A DNA stretch of 64,000 nucleotides, taken from NCBI GenBank assembly GCA_029378245.1, contig JARKIF010000087.1, forward strand, positions 62,001 to 126,000, given 5' to 3'. The notes below the pieces were generated by a model that saw only the letters and a list, made by a program, of their open reading frames with translations, made no database searches and was not told the origin of the DNA. Every line of letters starts with the position of its first letter. The stretch's first letter is position 1. The position numbers were made by a program, and so were the translations under genes. Shown one piece after another: positions 22,546-34,235 of the stretch. The stretch is from Roridomyces roridus (Eukaryota; Basidiomycota; Agaricomycetes; Agaricales; Mycenaceae).

Positions 22546-23377
22546 ATGGCCACCAAACTCGTCTATCTCGTCACTGGCTCCAACCGTACCAACGGCATTG
22601 GCTATAGCCTCGTATCCAAACTCGCAGAGCGTCCCAACGCCGTCGTCTTTGCCGGTGCCCGCGATCCGAACGTCCAGTCGCTCCGGGATTTGGCCGCAAA
22701 GCACTCCAACGTCTACCCAATCAAGTTTCTCGTCAACGACAGGGCCAACAACGACGCAGCTATTGCTGATATCAAGAAAATTGCAGGACAGCTGGATGTA
22801 GTTGTGGCCAATGCCGGTGCGTGCTTTGCATTTCTCTTCTGGAGCTTGCAACTGACCACATACAGGAATCGCAACTCTTGAATCATACGTACCCGTGGCC
22901 AAAGCGCCAATCGAATTCTACCAAGAGCATTTGGAGGTAAACATGCTCGGAACTATCGTCCTCTTCCAAGCGGCCCAGGAGCTCCTCCTCGCTTCACCTA
23001 CACGGGCACCCATATTTGCATACATCTCCACTGGCGTCGCTTCCCTGACGAAATTCATGGGTCCAGACGTCAGCATCTACGGCGCCTCCAAGGTCGCAGG
23101 GAACTTTATCATCAAAGCCCTCGATGCGGAGAACCCCTCGCTCATTGCGATGGCGATCTCTCCTGGGTGGTGTGCGACGGATATGGGCAATGATGGTGCG
23201 AAGAGGCGAGGTTCGACGGGGCGGGAGGAGGCTCCGATGAAGGTCGAGGATGTTGTGGAGGGCGTTTTGAACCGGATTGATGGAGCGACGAAGGAGAAGA
23301 GTAGCGGGCGATTCTGGAATTTCAAGCCTACGTCTGGGAATCCATGGGATTGTGAGCAAGAGGAGTATCCTTGGTAG
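22546..23377 (+). CDS. Short-chain dehydrogenase/reductase (SDR)
   Basis: NAD(P)-dependent oxidoreductase of the classical SDR family, 260 residues. Exons are 22546-22816 and 22866-23377, joined by a 49-bp GT-AG intron that splits the codon after NAG. The cofactor motif TGSNRTNGIGYSLV lies near residues 8-21. VVANAG is at about 86-91, the catalytic Ser is in FAYISTGVASL, and the catalytic Tyr and Lys are in YGASK. PGWCATDMG follows as the usual PG motif. The C-terminus (GRFWNFKPTSGNPWDC) resembles norsolorinic acid ketoreductase-like fungal SDRs. ATG 22546 starts directly before the Rossmann fold. A 3' fragment of a related gene lies at 25340-25440. Substrate unknown; the neighbours are a seven-TM protein and a 2OG oxygenase. 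Confidence 0.88.
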
Positions 23378-23839
23378 AATCAATTCAGATTCATCGGACT
23401 CTGCTTTTGGGAGGCAATTTTTCGCTCCGTCTGGGCTCGGAGACGCTTGCATGCACCGAACTCCGAGAATTTCGACTCAACTCCGACGAAGAACTCGCCC
23501 CTGGGACCAGTGCGTTCTCGTTCTTATCTGCCTCCTCCTCTTCAGCGTTTCAGTGCTTCAACGCCAACGCTCAACCACGACGCCCTCTCGCAAACATATA
23601 CTAGGTCTGTTGGTCATCCAATTCCAGCAAACCTCCAGCCTCAATTGCCCCTCGTTCCCAAAGAGGTTCCGAGTCTTCACGACTGCGGAAAGACCATCAA
23701 ACTCCCATGACGGAATAGCATCCTTACCCGTCTGCTGCCCTTGTGGGCGAATCTGCACCCAACTTCTTCTTCCACTCCCGCGCCACTCCGGGGCATATAA
23801 GTAATAACATACCGCTTCTGATTCCATGTCCGTGCTCCC
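23378..23839. other. Intergenic region between SDR and seven-TM genes
   Basis: No supported gene. It should contain the SDR terminator and the promoter of the seven-TM gene. A TATAAG motif lies at about 23796-23804. Confidence 0.35.
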
Positions 23840-25301
23840 ATGTCATTGCCATTGACCAACGACTCGCTGATTGACGCGGACTCGGAGCTCGCAAAGCTTT
23901 CCCTCCAGAACACCCAGCTTGGAGGCTTTCTGACGGCGGTGGGTACACCTTTCCCTGGGACCAATGGTCCACTCGAACTGACTCCAGTCTGTGGCAGGCG
24001 GAGACTTTCCTGTATGGTCGGTGGAATCATGCTCGTGTTCTTGGCCTTTGTCCGCTGACCGTGCCTCTCAGGAACCTATGTCATCCTGTTTGGATTCTAC
24101 ATGCGCCTACTTCTCAAGGGAGCCATCCGAAGGAATCGGTTCTTGAATTTCAGCACAATCGCCCTCTTTGGTCTCTCCACGATACATCTAGCCCTCGTTC
24201 TTGCCCTCACTGCTGTGGACAATCAAGTGACGGTGGCAGTATTCCAGCTCGATGCTGGATCAAGCTCTGTCGCAGCATGGTAGTACCCTGCAGTGAAGGT
24301 CGAGAATGTCTTGACAGATGCAGGATTCGCAGTCTATCTCACCAGCAAGTGGGTATCTCCAGATTGTCGTCTTCGAGTTTTTGATGCCTTCCAGTGTGAT
24401 AGCAGACAGTATTTTTGTATGAACTTTCCACGTCTGAATCAACGATACCAACATCAAACAGATATTTCGGTGCTACGCAATCTGGGGTTTCAGGCGCAGG
24501 ATCATCGTCTTCCCAATTCTGTGTACGTTGACCTTGGCAGGTAGCTTCCAATTTCCCCCATTTTCTCAGTATCTGAGCTGATGTACCCGCGAGGTTTTGG
24601 TTATGCAAATCTAGTCATAGAGGGAATGGCCGTCCATTTATTCATAGCCCGTTTCCCGAGTTTGATTCTGGGGACTTCTCTGCCATTACTCATCCCAATC
24701 GCTATGTCTGTCGGGAAAACCATGTTGCTGACGATTCTGAGCGGTGCGTCGAATACTATCTCTTGGTTCTTCAGTTTCGATAATTCATTTTAGCCCCGAG
24801 AATTTGGTGGCTGGCGCGTAGAGCACGAGAGATCATTGGAAGCAGGACCATCAACTGGTACTACACAGTCTGTGCGATGATGTACGTGCTCTTCGTCAGG
24901 CGAAGTCTCCAATATTGTAGCCACAATACGCAGTCTCGAGTCCGGTGCTCTCTGTGGCGCCGGCGCTCTACTTCTGACCCTCCTTTCGATGTTTTGTTCC
25001 GTCAGTCATCAAGTCCGGAGTGGGGTAGTGGTTGCACAGTTGGCAGTGAGTCAATCTAACCTATGGATAAGCAGCTCACGTCGTAGCGTCTCAGGGCATA
25101 GCACCGACGATCATCGCCGTCCGAGTTGGGATGAACAAGAGCGTTGAGAACGTCCACAGCTTCGTGAATGTGGCTCACTCAGAGCCACGAGTATCTACAC
25201 CTTTCGACATTCAGTTAAGGACAAGAGGATCCATTGAAGGTCAAGCTCCCCATTCAAGCCCGGGGAACGATGAACAGGGGAGAAAGGTGGACTCTGTATG
25301 A
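23840..25301 (+). CDS. Seven-TM integral membrane protein (agaricomycete family)
   Basis: Multi-exon gene that reads as intact after splicing. It starts MSLPLTNDSLIDADSELAKL. A small exon gives AETFLYG, joined to TYVILFGFYMRLLLKGAIRR and LFGLSTIHLALVLALTAVDN. Further exons give FAVYLTSN-VIADSIF, then IFRCYAIWGFRRRIIVFPIL, a segment around LLIPIAMSVGKTMLLTILSG, RIWWLARRAREIIGSRTINW and ESGALCGAGALLLTLLSMFC. The last exon is GIAPTIIAVRVGMNKSVENV with a hydrophilic tail ending at TGA 25299-25301. The pattern of seven hydrophobic helices, RCY.IW and IAPT.I.VRVG is common to a large receptor-like membrane family in mushrooms whose function is unknown. A decayed copy of the last exon lies at 44640-44830. 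Internal exon borders are approximate. Confidence 0.75.
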
Positions 25302-25339
25302 GAAACACTACGGGGCCCCGGCCGATATGTGACACGGTC

Positions 25340-25440
25340 GGATGGGGCGGCAGATGAGAAGAGTGGGGGGCGTATCTACAATTTTAAGCCTGCGTCCGGG
25401 AATCCCTGGGACTGCGATCAAGTCCTTGGTGGAATCCATT
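25340..25440 (+). pseudogene. SDR 3' end fragment
   Basis: About 100 bp translate as GRIYNFKPASGNPWDCDQ, nearly the C-terminus of the SDR gene at 22546-23377 (GRFWNFKPTSGNPWDCEQ). The rest of an SDR is absent. It shows that an SDR copy once lay directly between the seven-TM and oxygenase genes. Confidence 0.7.
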
Positions 25441-25690
25441 CGAACTTTTGACCGTCATCGTATTTCCCTTCCTTGGACCTTGAGTGTTGTCTAGTATATA
25501 ATGCTTCCATTTGTATATTGGATGGCATCTTAATCGTGTGCCTAGGTATGCCTCAGACGCATGTGGAGTCTGACACAACCCCAATTTCAACTTGATTTCA
25601 ACACAACTCCGACTGCCGGTATGAGCGGATCATCGGCGGTGTACAGCCACCGCTTACAGCTTATCAGCTACCACCACCTCGATCCTCGTC

Positions 25691-27214
25691 ATGGCCAATG
25701 GCTCACCATTCAAAGTCATTCCTATCATGTAAGAACGCTCGCCTGGTGTTTCATGGCTCACCTCGCGCAGAGACCTCTCGGATATAGCCAGCACAGACCC
25801 CGTCGTACGGCAAAAACTCGTCGGGGAGATCAAGCACGCGTGCATGGAGGTCGGGTTCTTTTATGGTTCGTTTTCAATCTCATGGCTTGGTAGGGGCATG
25901 CAAACTGATACTCTCATTCTGTGACACATACAGTCAAAAACCATGGCATCCCGAGCGAAGTTTTCGAGCACACGCTAGCCATGATGCGCAAGTTCTTTGA
26001 CTTGCCGGTGGAGCAAAAACTCGGGGTACGTATTATCCCCTCCTCCAATGCTAGCTCGTGCTGGAAATCGCATTCCTCTGATCCAGATAGAAAACACAAA
26101 GACACCCAATTTCAAAGGATACAGCCCCATCCTGTCGGGCAACAACGACCCGAATGGTGCCGGAGACCTCCAAGAGGGCTTTGAGTTTGGTTTCGAGCCG
26201 CTCGAGGCGCATCAATCGGAAGCTCGTGAAGAAGGCATCATGGCCGGCGCGAATATCTGGCCGACGCAACTGCCCGAGTTTCGTCAGGCTGCGCTGGATT
26301 ATTAGTGAGTTCGGCCATTCGGCATCGTTTCTCGTGTTTGAAACTGTACCAGCCACAAAGCTTTGAATCTGGGGCGCCTCTTGTTTCCGCTCTTCGCACT
26401 TGCCTTGGATTTGCCGGAGGATTTCTTCGCGGACAAGGCCAGTCCATTCGCCTTCGTTTCATCGTAACTTTTGAACTCAGAGGATTAGACCAAAGACTCG
26501 GCGGCTCTGATGCGTTTGTTGTACTATCCACCGCAGTTCGGCGAGGTAGATGACCGCGTCATCGGGATCGGTGCGCATACCGAGTGAGTGATCGCTCTTA
26601 TGAGCGCTTTCATGCGTTCATCCAAGTTGTCCCGCAGCTGGGAGGTAAGCTTCACAGAGCGGCTACATCAGTCCCTTACCTCGTTTTGCTTTGCTTCAGT
26701 GCTTCACTATCTTATGGCAACAACCGGGTATACAAGCTCTGCAAGTCCTCAATTCATCCAAGGAATGGATCGACGCGCCACCGATAGAGGGTACCCTTGT
26801 TATCAAGTCAGCCGTCCACACGCTCTGCCAGTGAACAATAATATTTACTGACCTCTTCATGCACCAACAGCCTCGGAGATGAGCTCGCCCGGTGGACAAG
26901 TGCGTTTTCGTTCTTTTTCCCCCACTTCTACATCTAACGCAAGCGTCCAGATGATGTCTTCACCTCCACCGTCCACCGCGCGATCAACCGCAGCGGCGTT
27001 CGGCGGTACTCCATCCCTCTCTTTTTCGGCACGGATTATGACGTTCGGCTTGAGGTGCGCATTGCGTCGGTTTCGTTTCAATGTAACTCTGCTGAGACGT
27101 GGACGGGTCTAGCCGATCCCGAGCTGTGTTTCCCCGGAACGTCCGGCAAAGTACGAGGGGATCACGGCGGGGGAGTATATCAAGGGAAGGTTGAGTGCGA
27201 CCTATGGGCATTAG
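25691..27214 (+). CDS. 2OG-Fe(II) oxygenase, isopenicillin-N-synthase-like
   Basis: Non-haem iron dioxygenase using 2-oxoglutarate and O2; substrate unknown. I reconstruct 11 exons and 323 residues: 25691-25728, 25771-25865, 25934-26025, 26087-26304, 26353-26437, 26489-26583, 26638-26644, 26700-26806, 26871-26899, 26951-27054 and 27113-27214. All phases agree. The N-terminal DIOX_N part has GFFYVKNHGIP and a KGYSPILSG region. The iron ligands are His and Asp of AHTDWE and His of STVHRAINRSG; RYSIP supplies the 2-oxoglutarate Arg and Ser. The tail is ITAGEYIKGRLSATYGH. Exon 7 is only 7 nt and the intron after exon 5 appears to be GC-AG. Truncated 3' copies lie beside DUF6535 genes A, E and G. 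This intact copy ends 96 bp from the 3' end of gene D, tail to tail. Confidence 0.88.
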
Positions 27215-27309
27215 GTTGGATAGGAAGAGTGAGTTAGTCATCGTGTTTTTTTTTTTCTGAAACAAATGCTAACTACACAGTTTGCGAGCTATCTAGCGTC
27301 AAATATATT

Positions 27310-30006
27310 CTAACTAATCTCTTGATCGGAAGTGCTTGCATGAAGCGATTCCAAGCCGGCGAGAATGGCTCGAACGCGCGGTAACCCAGATGTGTTGTCG
27401 TGAGATGGGTGATTTGCATATGCAGTGAGTGTATTTTTTATTTTCTCTCGCGCTCCTTGGTCGTCCAACCACGCAGCCAAGAGAGGACCGGGCCCAAACG
27501 GCGAATTCCTCGGCCGATAGCTACTGATTCCAGTATAGAAATCAAACATGGGGCTGGCAAGAACTGCGTCTAGCAGCTCTCCATGTGTCGCGCTTGCATC
27601 ATCCCAGATGTGTGCGAGACCATCTGCCAGTCGATTCTGGTGGTGTTTGTGGACCCCTGCGTAGATGAAAATGAAATTTCCCAGGAACTTGATCGTTTTT
27701 GCAGTTCTGTATGGCAGTGGATCCAGCGGCATCTCTGCCAAAAATTCAGCTAGATGGGCAACTAGTGCTTCGGCAATAATGGAATCGTTCCTGTCGATGG
27801 CCTGTATGGTCGTGTCTGCCGGCAAGAGTCTGGATGTGATTCGTACGTCGGGACTATAATACTGCTTTTTGAGGGCCTCAAGTATTTGTCCCTTGAGTAA
27901 GGCAATGACGGAAATTCCGACGGACATCGTGACCGCTGAAGAGGCCCAGCCTGAGTTCTCGACAGCATCGAGAACAGGTTCGTAATCCTTCGTCTGATAA
28001 AGCCTCCCGCTAAGAGCAAGCACCTTCCAGAGCGAGCACAGCACCGGTTCGCCAGGATACTCCGCGATGGCAGTTGGGTAACCTGCCAAAAGCGTTTTAT
28101 CCTTTCCATGTTGAAGCAGCATTTCGATGACCGCATCCGATTTGCGTATGCAGATATAATCGATGATTGCGGTACTGGGTTCCAATGTCGGATCATTGGG
28201 TTGTGACTGCCAGAGCATGGAACACAATTTTAAGAAGATTGAATCCATCCATTCCACGGAATCAGCCGTCTCCATTACCCCGCTGCGATTGGAATCGGCT
28301 ACGAATTTGGATATTGCAACCTTGATTTCCTCAATGCAGCGTTGGGTTGGAGGCGGCACTTCGATGGATTCAAGGATATCCAAAGTTTCTTGATATCGGT
28401 GGGGAGCGAAACCCAGGTCAGCTGAATCCATGAGGTAAGCGATGAGATGTCGGCGGGGTGTGGTGGCAAGGCTCTTGAATTCCTCAACAAGTATATCAGA
28501 CCTTACCGTCCCAGAGAGATCAAGTTCAGGGTACTTGATCCGAGATAAAAGTGACGAATTGAGCGGGAGCGGGCCCGAACGATGCAAAAGGTAGGATCGG
28601 AGAGGCTCCTTGAGGCCTAGCTTAAACTTGAGGGCCGTAGTAAGGTTGACTCGGGTGTTGGCATTACTCGCGACGAGAAATTCAACAAGTTCGGCGAGGG
28701 GAGTTTGGGCAGAGTTGAAGAGGGACCATTGTAACATGGCGTTCGCGGAAATGGAATAGCTCTGCACCTCCGTTTCTTTTTCCACGGATGGGCCAAACAG
28801 CCCCAGAAGCCGCAGGTCAGTGGATTTCAGTGCACCAACACTACCGAGGGCCCACAGAGCCTTGTAGCAGGTGATTCGCCGTCGTTTCGACGCCTCGGGA
28901 AGCAGCAGTGCAGCATCGCAGCTGCGGCGGAGGTCCAGGAAACGACGGTACATATCCAGGTCGGGATGATCCATCAAACTGTTGAAATGGTCTTGATACC
29001 CCGACCGACGGAGTTCGGGACCCCAGAGAACGTCAGGGATAGCCTCTGCAAAGGGCTCCAACTCTGTCTCGTCTGCCAGTGATTTGACAGTCCGGACAAG
29101 AGCCCGATAGTCGCGTTCGTATCTGTGCTCCGGATCCCTAGCCGCATGCGACATGGCCTCCACAAGAGTTCTCTCTGTGTGCGCACGAGGCCGCCTCAGA
29201 AGTTTCGTGATTCCCCTCGATACACTCCAGAAAGTCTCGGAGAGTGGGGTGCGGTAGGGACAGTTGAGATAGCGCAAGGGAAGGATGGTAAGCGCAGAGT
29301 ACACGAGGGTGATGCAAGCCAGTATGAAGGCGGCTACAGCAGCCATCGGGATATTGATGGGGATGAGGAATGCGACGAGGCCGGCGAAGAAGAAGAGGAG
29401 TGACATGTGCAGCAAGAGCGGAATGATGTCCACCACTCTGTGCATGCTGAATTCCTTGAGGCCGTGATACAGGAAGGAAAAGATGCGGGCGCGAATGCTG
29501 GGCGCCGGGCGCATATTGGCTTTATGGAGGAAGTCCCTGGCCCACTGCTCAACGAGCGTTGCGATGAGGGCGCACGAGAGACTGAAACCGAGACTGATAA
29601 ACCAAAAGGTGTTGCAGGCAAGCGATGCCGCTGACGGATTGAATGGTGGCTCTGGCACAGGCATCTGGAAAGTGCTTCCATTCGCCGCAGCCGCTAGCTG
29701 TTGAGAAATCTGAGCCAGGAGCTGGACCGTAGCATCTGCTGGGTCTGGAACCAGGGTGGGATAGCTTTCCACGATGAAAGCTGTCAAAGTGGCTGAGAAG
29801 AGACCAGCCTTGCGAGAAGGATAGTCATTCACTCGTCACAAGCACACATATGTCGTACTTACGAAGATGAGAATCCCCTCCATGTCATTCGTCCAACTCT
29901 CGAGCAAGGATTTGTCATATCTTTCCGCCTCCGAGATATACACCGACCAAAGCTTGGCGGTGGCAGCTTCTCCATTAGGATCTTCCAAGGGTCTCGTCGC
30001 TTTCAT
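27310..30006 (-). CDS. DUF6535-type multi-TM protein, paralogue D (intact)
   Basis: Two exons, 30006-29863 and 29808-27310, joined by a 54-bp GT-AG intron; 880 residues. The start ATG 30006 gives MKATRPLEDPNGEAATAKLW, shorter than the heads of A and B and shared with paralogue G. Four hydrophobic segments follow, in GLFSATLTAFIVESY, the CNTFWFISLGFSLSCALIAT helix, VVDIIPLLLHMSLLFFFAGL and AAVAAFILACITLVYSALTI. The long soluble tail ends LESLHASTSDQEIS. It has no lesion. The 3' half shares a stretch of about 96 percent identity with paralogue E (28020-28240 against 35080-35300), suggesting gene conversion or recent duplication. The gene is convergent with the intact oxygenase. Function unknown. 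Confidence 0.88.
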
Positions 30007-31839
30007 GGCCGAGGTGAAGATGAGCAGGTTGGGAAGTGCGGGAATATAAGGCCCTGGCTCAGAGTTGGACCCGAGGGAAACACGAGGGAAACAATCGTAG
30101 AAGTTATGTGTGCATGTGGCGTACGAGCCATCAATCTAAAGAGAGCACTTTTCAAAAACAGCTATTCCGGAGACCTTGGATATACACTATACATAATTCA
30201 ATGTCATTCAATGGTGTACAGAAGTGTACAGACGGACGTATCCGACTCGCCAGAGCATTGCCGCGCAGCTGCAGAGGGCCGCGTGACGATGTCAGCGAGA
30301 GGAAGGGAAGCAGCGAGACGCCGCCCCTGGACCGCAATTCCGGGGATGACGGGCATCAGCAAATCGGGGAAATCTTGCTGATACCGGCTGAAACGTAACA
30401 TCGTGATGGTGCATTCCAATACGATCGGAACGCTGCCGTTGCCATTGCAATGCCCTCGGAAGTGCCTGGCATGATTCTCATATATCGGCAGGCTTGCCAC
30501 TGCTTGCCAGTCAATTGCATATTACTGTGAACCGTGCTAGAATGAATGTGCCTTTGGACACGGACTACATAGTATACGTGAGTGACCGTCAATAATTCTT
30601 CCGGAAGAAATCTGTGCTGTTCACACAAGGAGTAGTATGAGCATTGGAGGTGAGCTGCCTTGGAGCTGCCCCGTAGCGTGGAGTGGGGTACTACGCGGTG
30701 TACCGAGTCGTGCCGGTCACCAAGTCAATTGGATCGGGCATCCACGGCGTGATTATGATCAGTGATGTGTCTATATCAAAATTCATCAGCCAACGGCCGC
30801 AAACCATCGCCTCTTGCTTCCTGTCCACCACCATACCCCATGCACTCCCCTGCGTAGAGCCTCCCCCAACCACCCTCGCCCTCAGGTCAAGTCCTCCTGC
30901 CGAAGCCGCGCCCTCTTTCAAGCTTGCCTCAAGCTAGCAAGGCTCCCGTAACCTGGAAGACCGAAGATCGTCGTGGCGGATTCTGCAATTCCAAGACCTC
31001 TGCATGGCCATCAGCCGTATGTACCGCTTGTTGCTCTTCCCGGACTGCCCGGTCCTTGCAAGTCCCGTCCTCTCCAGTCTTCGTGTTCGTTGTCGTCATC
31101 GGGTCTTCATGGAAACCTGCATCAAGAAGCTGCAAGAGTCGACAATTTCTCCATTTGGTGCTAGTTCTCGGTGGTCCCTCTCCCCTCCCTCCGGCACTCC
31201 CCATCGTTCTCTTAGGTTATTCCACCTGCTTCATTGTGTACTTCAGATAATAATATATATTTTTCTGCCATTCTTCGTATTGTGTCAAGCATGATTCATG
31301 AGATAATTGAGTAATCCAAAAGGGTAATACAGGTGGAATAAGGAATGAATGCCTGGTACAGAAAGGTTTGCAAGGCATTGCAATGGCCTGCCAACGTGCC
31401 CAATCTACGGCTTCTGCCAAGCTTTTCGGCATCCGAGGTTAATTGCAAGGCCGGATGAGCGGACGGCATGATTTTGGTCATGCCGGGCATTTTGGTCGCA
31501 TTCTGATCGTTGCAATGCTCGGCAACGAATCTCCACATTTCGTGATGGGATACTGCCGTCAGTTCCCTTCGGGGAATCCAGAGGCAGGCACACTGCTGTC
31601 TGGCACACGTGGCTTTTCGAGTCTGACTGGGGGCAGATAGGAAGCATCGTTCTGGATGCAAAGAGAGAGGCCCACTGGCGCTGAGCTGGCGAGTTCCGGA
31701 CAGCCAGGAGAAGATCGCAAAGAAGTGCCGATAACGTCAGCGCCAGTTCTCCATCATCTGATTCATCATGCGCCCGCCGTTCCCAGGAAATCATGCAATG
31801 AGACAAAGTCCTCCACTGGCAAAGAGAGGGAGCACCCGT
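30007..31839. other. Upstream region of gene D, no supported gene
   Basis: Holds the promoter of gene D and short frames on both strands, none above about 135 codons. I recognise no domain and saw no splice-supported model. Confidence 0.35.
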
Positions 31840-32470
31840 GGTGCAGCCGCCACGAAGGCACCAAGAAGCATCGCAGGGCGTAGGGAGAGCCTATCCTCCC
31901 CGTCAGCGCCGTCTGGGCATTCCCAAGACTGGCCATCGGCGGCATCCCAAGAGCGCCGGGCTCGGCCAGCTACGGCGCAGGCCTACCCGCGGGCTATGGA
32001 CCTCACGCCGACAGGCTACCACTGCCTTGATCCGAGAAGGGTGGTTGAGCAACGGACGTGCGCCACATCGGGCGCAAAGTGCTCCTCCCTTGCACCATCT
32101 AACAAGGGGTGACGACCGCGGGTCACAGCCGCTGCAGCAAGGTATCTCCCCGAGGGCAAAGAAGCGAGTGGAGGAGCGGATGACGCACCACCGATTCCCG
32201 CCGCACCCTATAGCGAAGGTGCGGTGCCTTTGCTGGTATTGCTTCACGAGCCCTATCGAAGATCAGTGACGAGGAACGAAGAGGGCAGGACAGTGAGAGA
32301 AGAGACATGAGGACGGTGAAACGTGCCGAGAGGAGGAATAGCCACTCGCAAGTGAATGAATGGAAGGGGCGGTGAGGCGTACGCACCTTTGCTTGGGTCC
32401 CAATCCTCTCCTCTCTCTCCCTGGACGACACTGGACATACGGTGGACATGCCACCTGCAAATTTATCAGC
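31840..32470 (-). repeat. Dispersed module repeat, copy 1 (upstream of gene D)
   Basis: Shares GCCGTCTGGG, the segment GCATCCCAAGAGCGCC (compare GCATCCAAAGAGCCCC), GACAGGCTACC and the AGGATTGGGACCCAAGCAAAG block with the copies at about 41870, 55120 and 60440. On the minus strand the last block is preceded by TGCAG and followed by GTGCGTACGCC, so it looks like a small exon. All copies lie upstream of a DUF6535 gene on the same strand. The class is unknown: a mobile element or a conserved leader of the duplicated module. Confidence 0.5.
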
Positions 32471-33570
32471 ATATGGAGAACTGAAGGGTTGTAGGCAAGA
32501 TGGCCTTGCTCAGGGTGAGCATGGATATGGGTGCGCATGAGGCGCCACGGAACTGTGTAGACAGCGGGGTCAAGTGGCAGGAGAGGAACACAGATGGCAC
32601 CGAAGGCGACGTGCCAGTCTTCCCGATCGCGCGACCATGGCCCTTGGTCAGGGCAGGCTTCACTCCTCGGTGTCTTTCCATTCCGTCTCCGCGACGCAGA
32701 AGAGATAGTAACCTCCAAGGGCCGCCAGCAAGCCCCGAGGGAAGAAATGGACGAAAAGAGGTGGAGACACACCGACGGATGTCCATAAACGTCTCTGTCG
32801 TAAAGCTTGACAAGGTGCTGACGGTCCTGCGCGAAAGGATGAGCGACGCGAACGAGGGGTAGAAAAGTAGAAAAGGAAGCGGTGAGGGACGCAGATGGGT
32901 AGATGGGTAGAAGGAAGGCTAAGGGCAAGGGGCAGACAAGGCGTAGACTAACCATTAGCCTGACCGATCCTTCATTGACAAAACGCGCTATAGACGTGTG
33001 GCCTGCGAATGGTCAGTATGTGAAAATGAAGCGTTGCGGACACGACACCTTGGGGACAACGGACATGGATGGGCGACAAGAGGTCGAAGGGCCGGGCGCT
33101 GAGACACACCCGTCTCAGAGAACGAAGGGCGGGATCCAGGGCACGCCCCAGCATTCAAAATTGTGGCCATGGAGCCCTCGTAATGCCCTACCCCATCCTA
33201 CAGGCGTTGCGTGTCTTGTATGGGAGTAAGATGGATGGCATACTGCTCCTGGCAGGAAATTGAAGTTCAGTTGTCTGCCAGTCTCCTGGGATTAGAGCAC
33301 GCGCCTTGTTCTTTTTGCAGCAGCTTCTCCCGTTCAAAAATCAGCTCGGCGCATTGCGCAAGGACACGGTGCTGGATGGAATCGGACTTTGCATTGAAGA
33401 GGACGTTCAGACACAGCCTTGGCAAGTTAAAAACAATCAAGTGGACCTTGATAATATGAGGCCGACGCTCTCTCACAGACTCTCAGCCGCAGGCAAGCGC
33501 TGGTGGCAGTGATAGTCGGCTTGTCGTTGCTGATGATTTGATCCGCCAGCACTGCTTGCCCTTCACCACC
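32471..33570. other. Intergenic region without recognised genes
   Basis: Open frames on both strands reach about 230 codons but are mutually overlapping and low in recognisable content. Parts resemble 55800-55920 (the GCCTGCGAAT and AAGGGCTGT motifs), so it belongs to the duplicated module flank. Confidence 0.35.
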
Positions 33571-33829
33571 ATGCCGTCCCGCGAACGCATACCCAACGAA
33601 ATCTGGCTCGAAATATTCCGCTCTCTTCCTCGCCAGAATCTCACGTGCATACACTCCATCCATCGCCAATTTGCGGCCATCTCCCGCCAACTACTTTTCG
33701 CCCATTTCACGTTCCACCCCTTTGAAGAAGGTGAGTCGGATGGTCCTTGCCGCGGAGGCTAAGCTAACTTGAAGTTAGAGGATGTCGAGTGTATGCGGGA
33801 CGGGTTCGAGGCATTTTGGCATGATTGAG
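33571..33829 (+). pseudogene. F-box gene remnant (unit E): N-terminus plus last exon
   Basis: It begins MPSRERIPNEIWLEIFRSLP and reads through a full F-box (HRQFAAISRQLLFAHFTFHP) for about 57 codons, then stops at about 33762. A GT-AG-like junction leads to the last exon, DVECMRDGFEAFWHD-stop (33782-33829). The entire LRR-like body, about 400 residues in the unit A copy, is missing. The pieces keep the same order next to an oxygenase fragment and the 3' end of DUF6535 gene E. Confidence 0.65.
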
Positions 33830-33929
33830 TTTGAGGCGAGAGTTCGTCATTTTTGTACGACTTCGGAATGTATATTTCTTCAATCCGTGTAAACAAGTTA
33901 GCAGCCTCTCTGGATGTCCGTTGGACGAG

Positions 33930-34235
33930 TGAGTTTTCTTCCTTCTTTACTCTTGATTCTGCATCTAACGCGAACCCCCAGACGATGTATTCCCCTCCAT
34001 CGTCCACCTTGCGAGCAATCGCAGCGGCGTCCGGCGATACTCGATCCCGCTCTTTTGTCGGCGTGGATTATGATGTCCGGCTCGAGGTGCGCAACGCGTC
34101 GGATCGATGTAACTCTGCTGAGACCCGGGCCAGCCGATCCTCAGCTGCGTCTCCCCGGAACGCCCGGCAAAGTACGAAGTGATCACGGCGGGGGAGTATA
34201 TCCAGGGGCAGTTGAGTGCGATTTATGGGCATTAG
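33930..34235 (+). pseudogene. 2OG-Fe(II) oxygenase C-terminal fragment (unit E)
   Basis: It reads DVFPSIVHLASNRSGVRRYS, the equivalent of the penultimate exon of the intact gene at 25691-27214. A frame change follows, then the last exon with PRNARQS/ERPAKYEVITAGE-like codons ending near TATGGGCATTAG (34222-34233). Only the distal iron His region is left. It lies 80 bp from the 3' end of gene E, convergent, as in unit D. Confidence 0.65.

Noticed and set aside
32263..32955. 230-codon minus frame with apparent hydrophobic start
   Set aside because: Falls in the dispersed repeat, is not conserved as a frame in the other three copies and lacks a domain.
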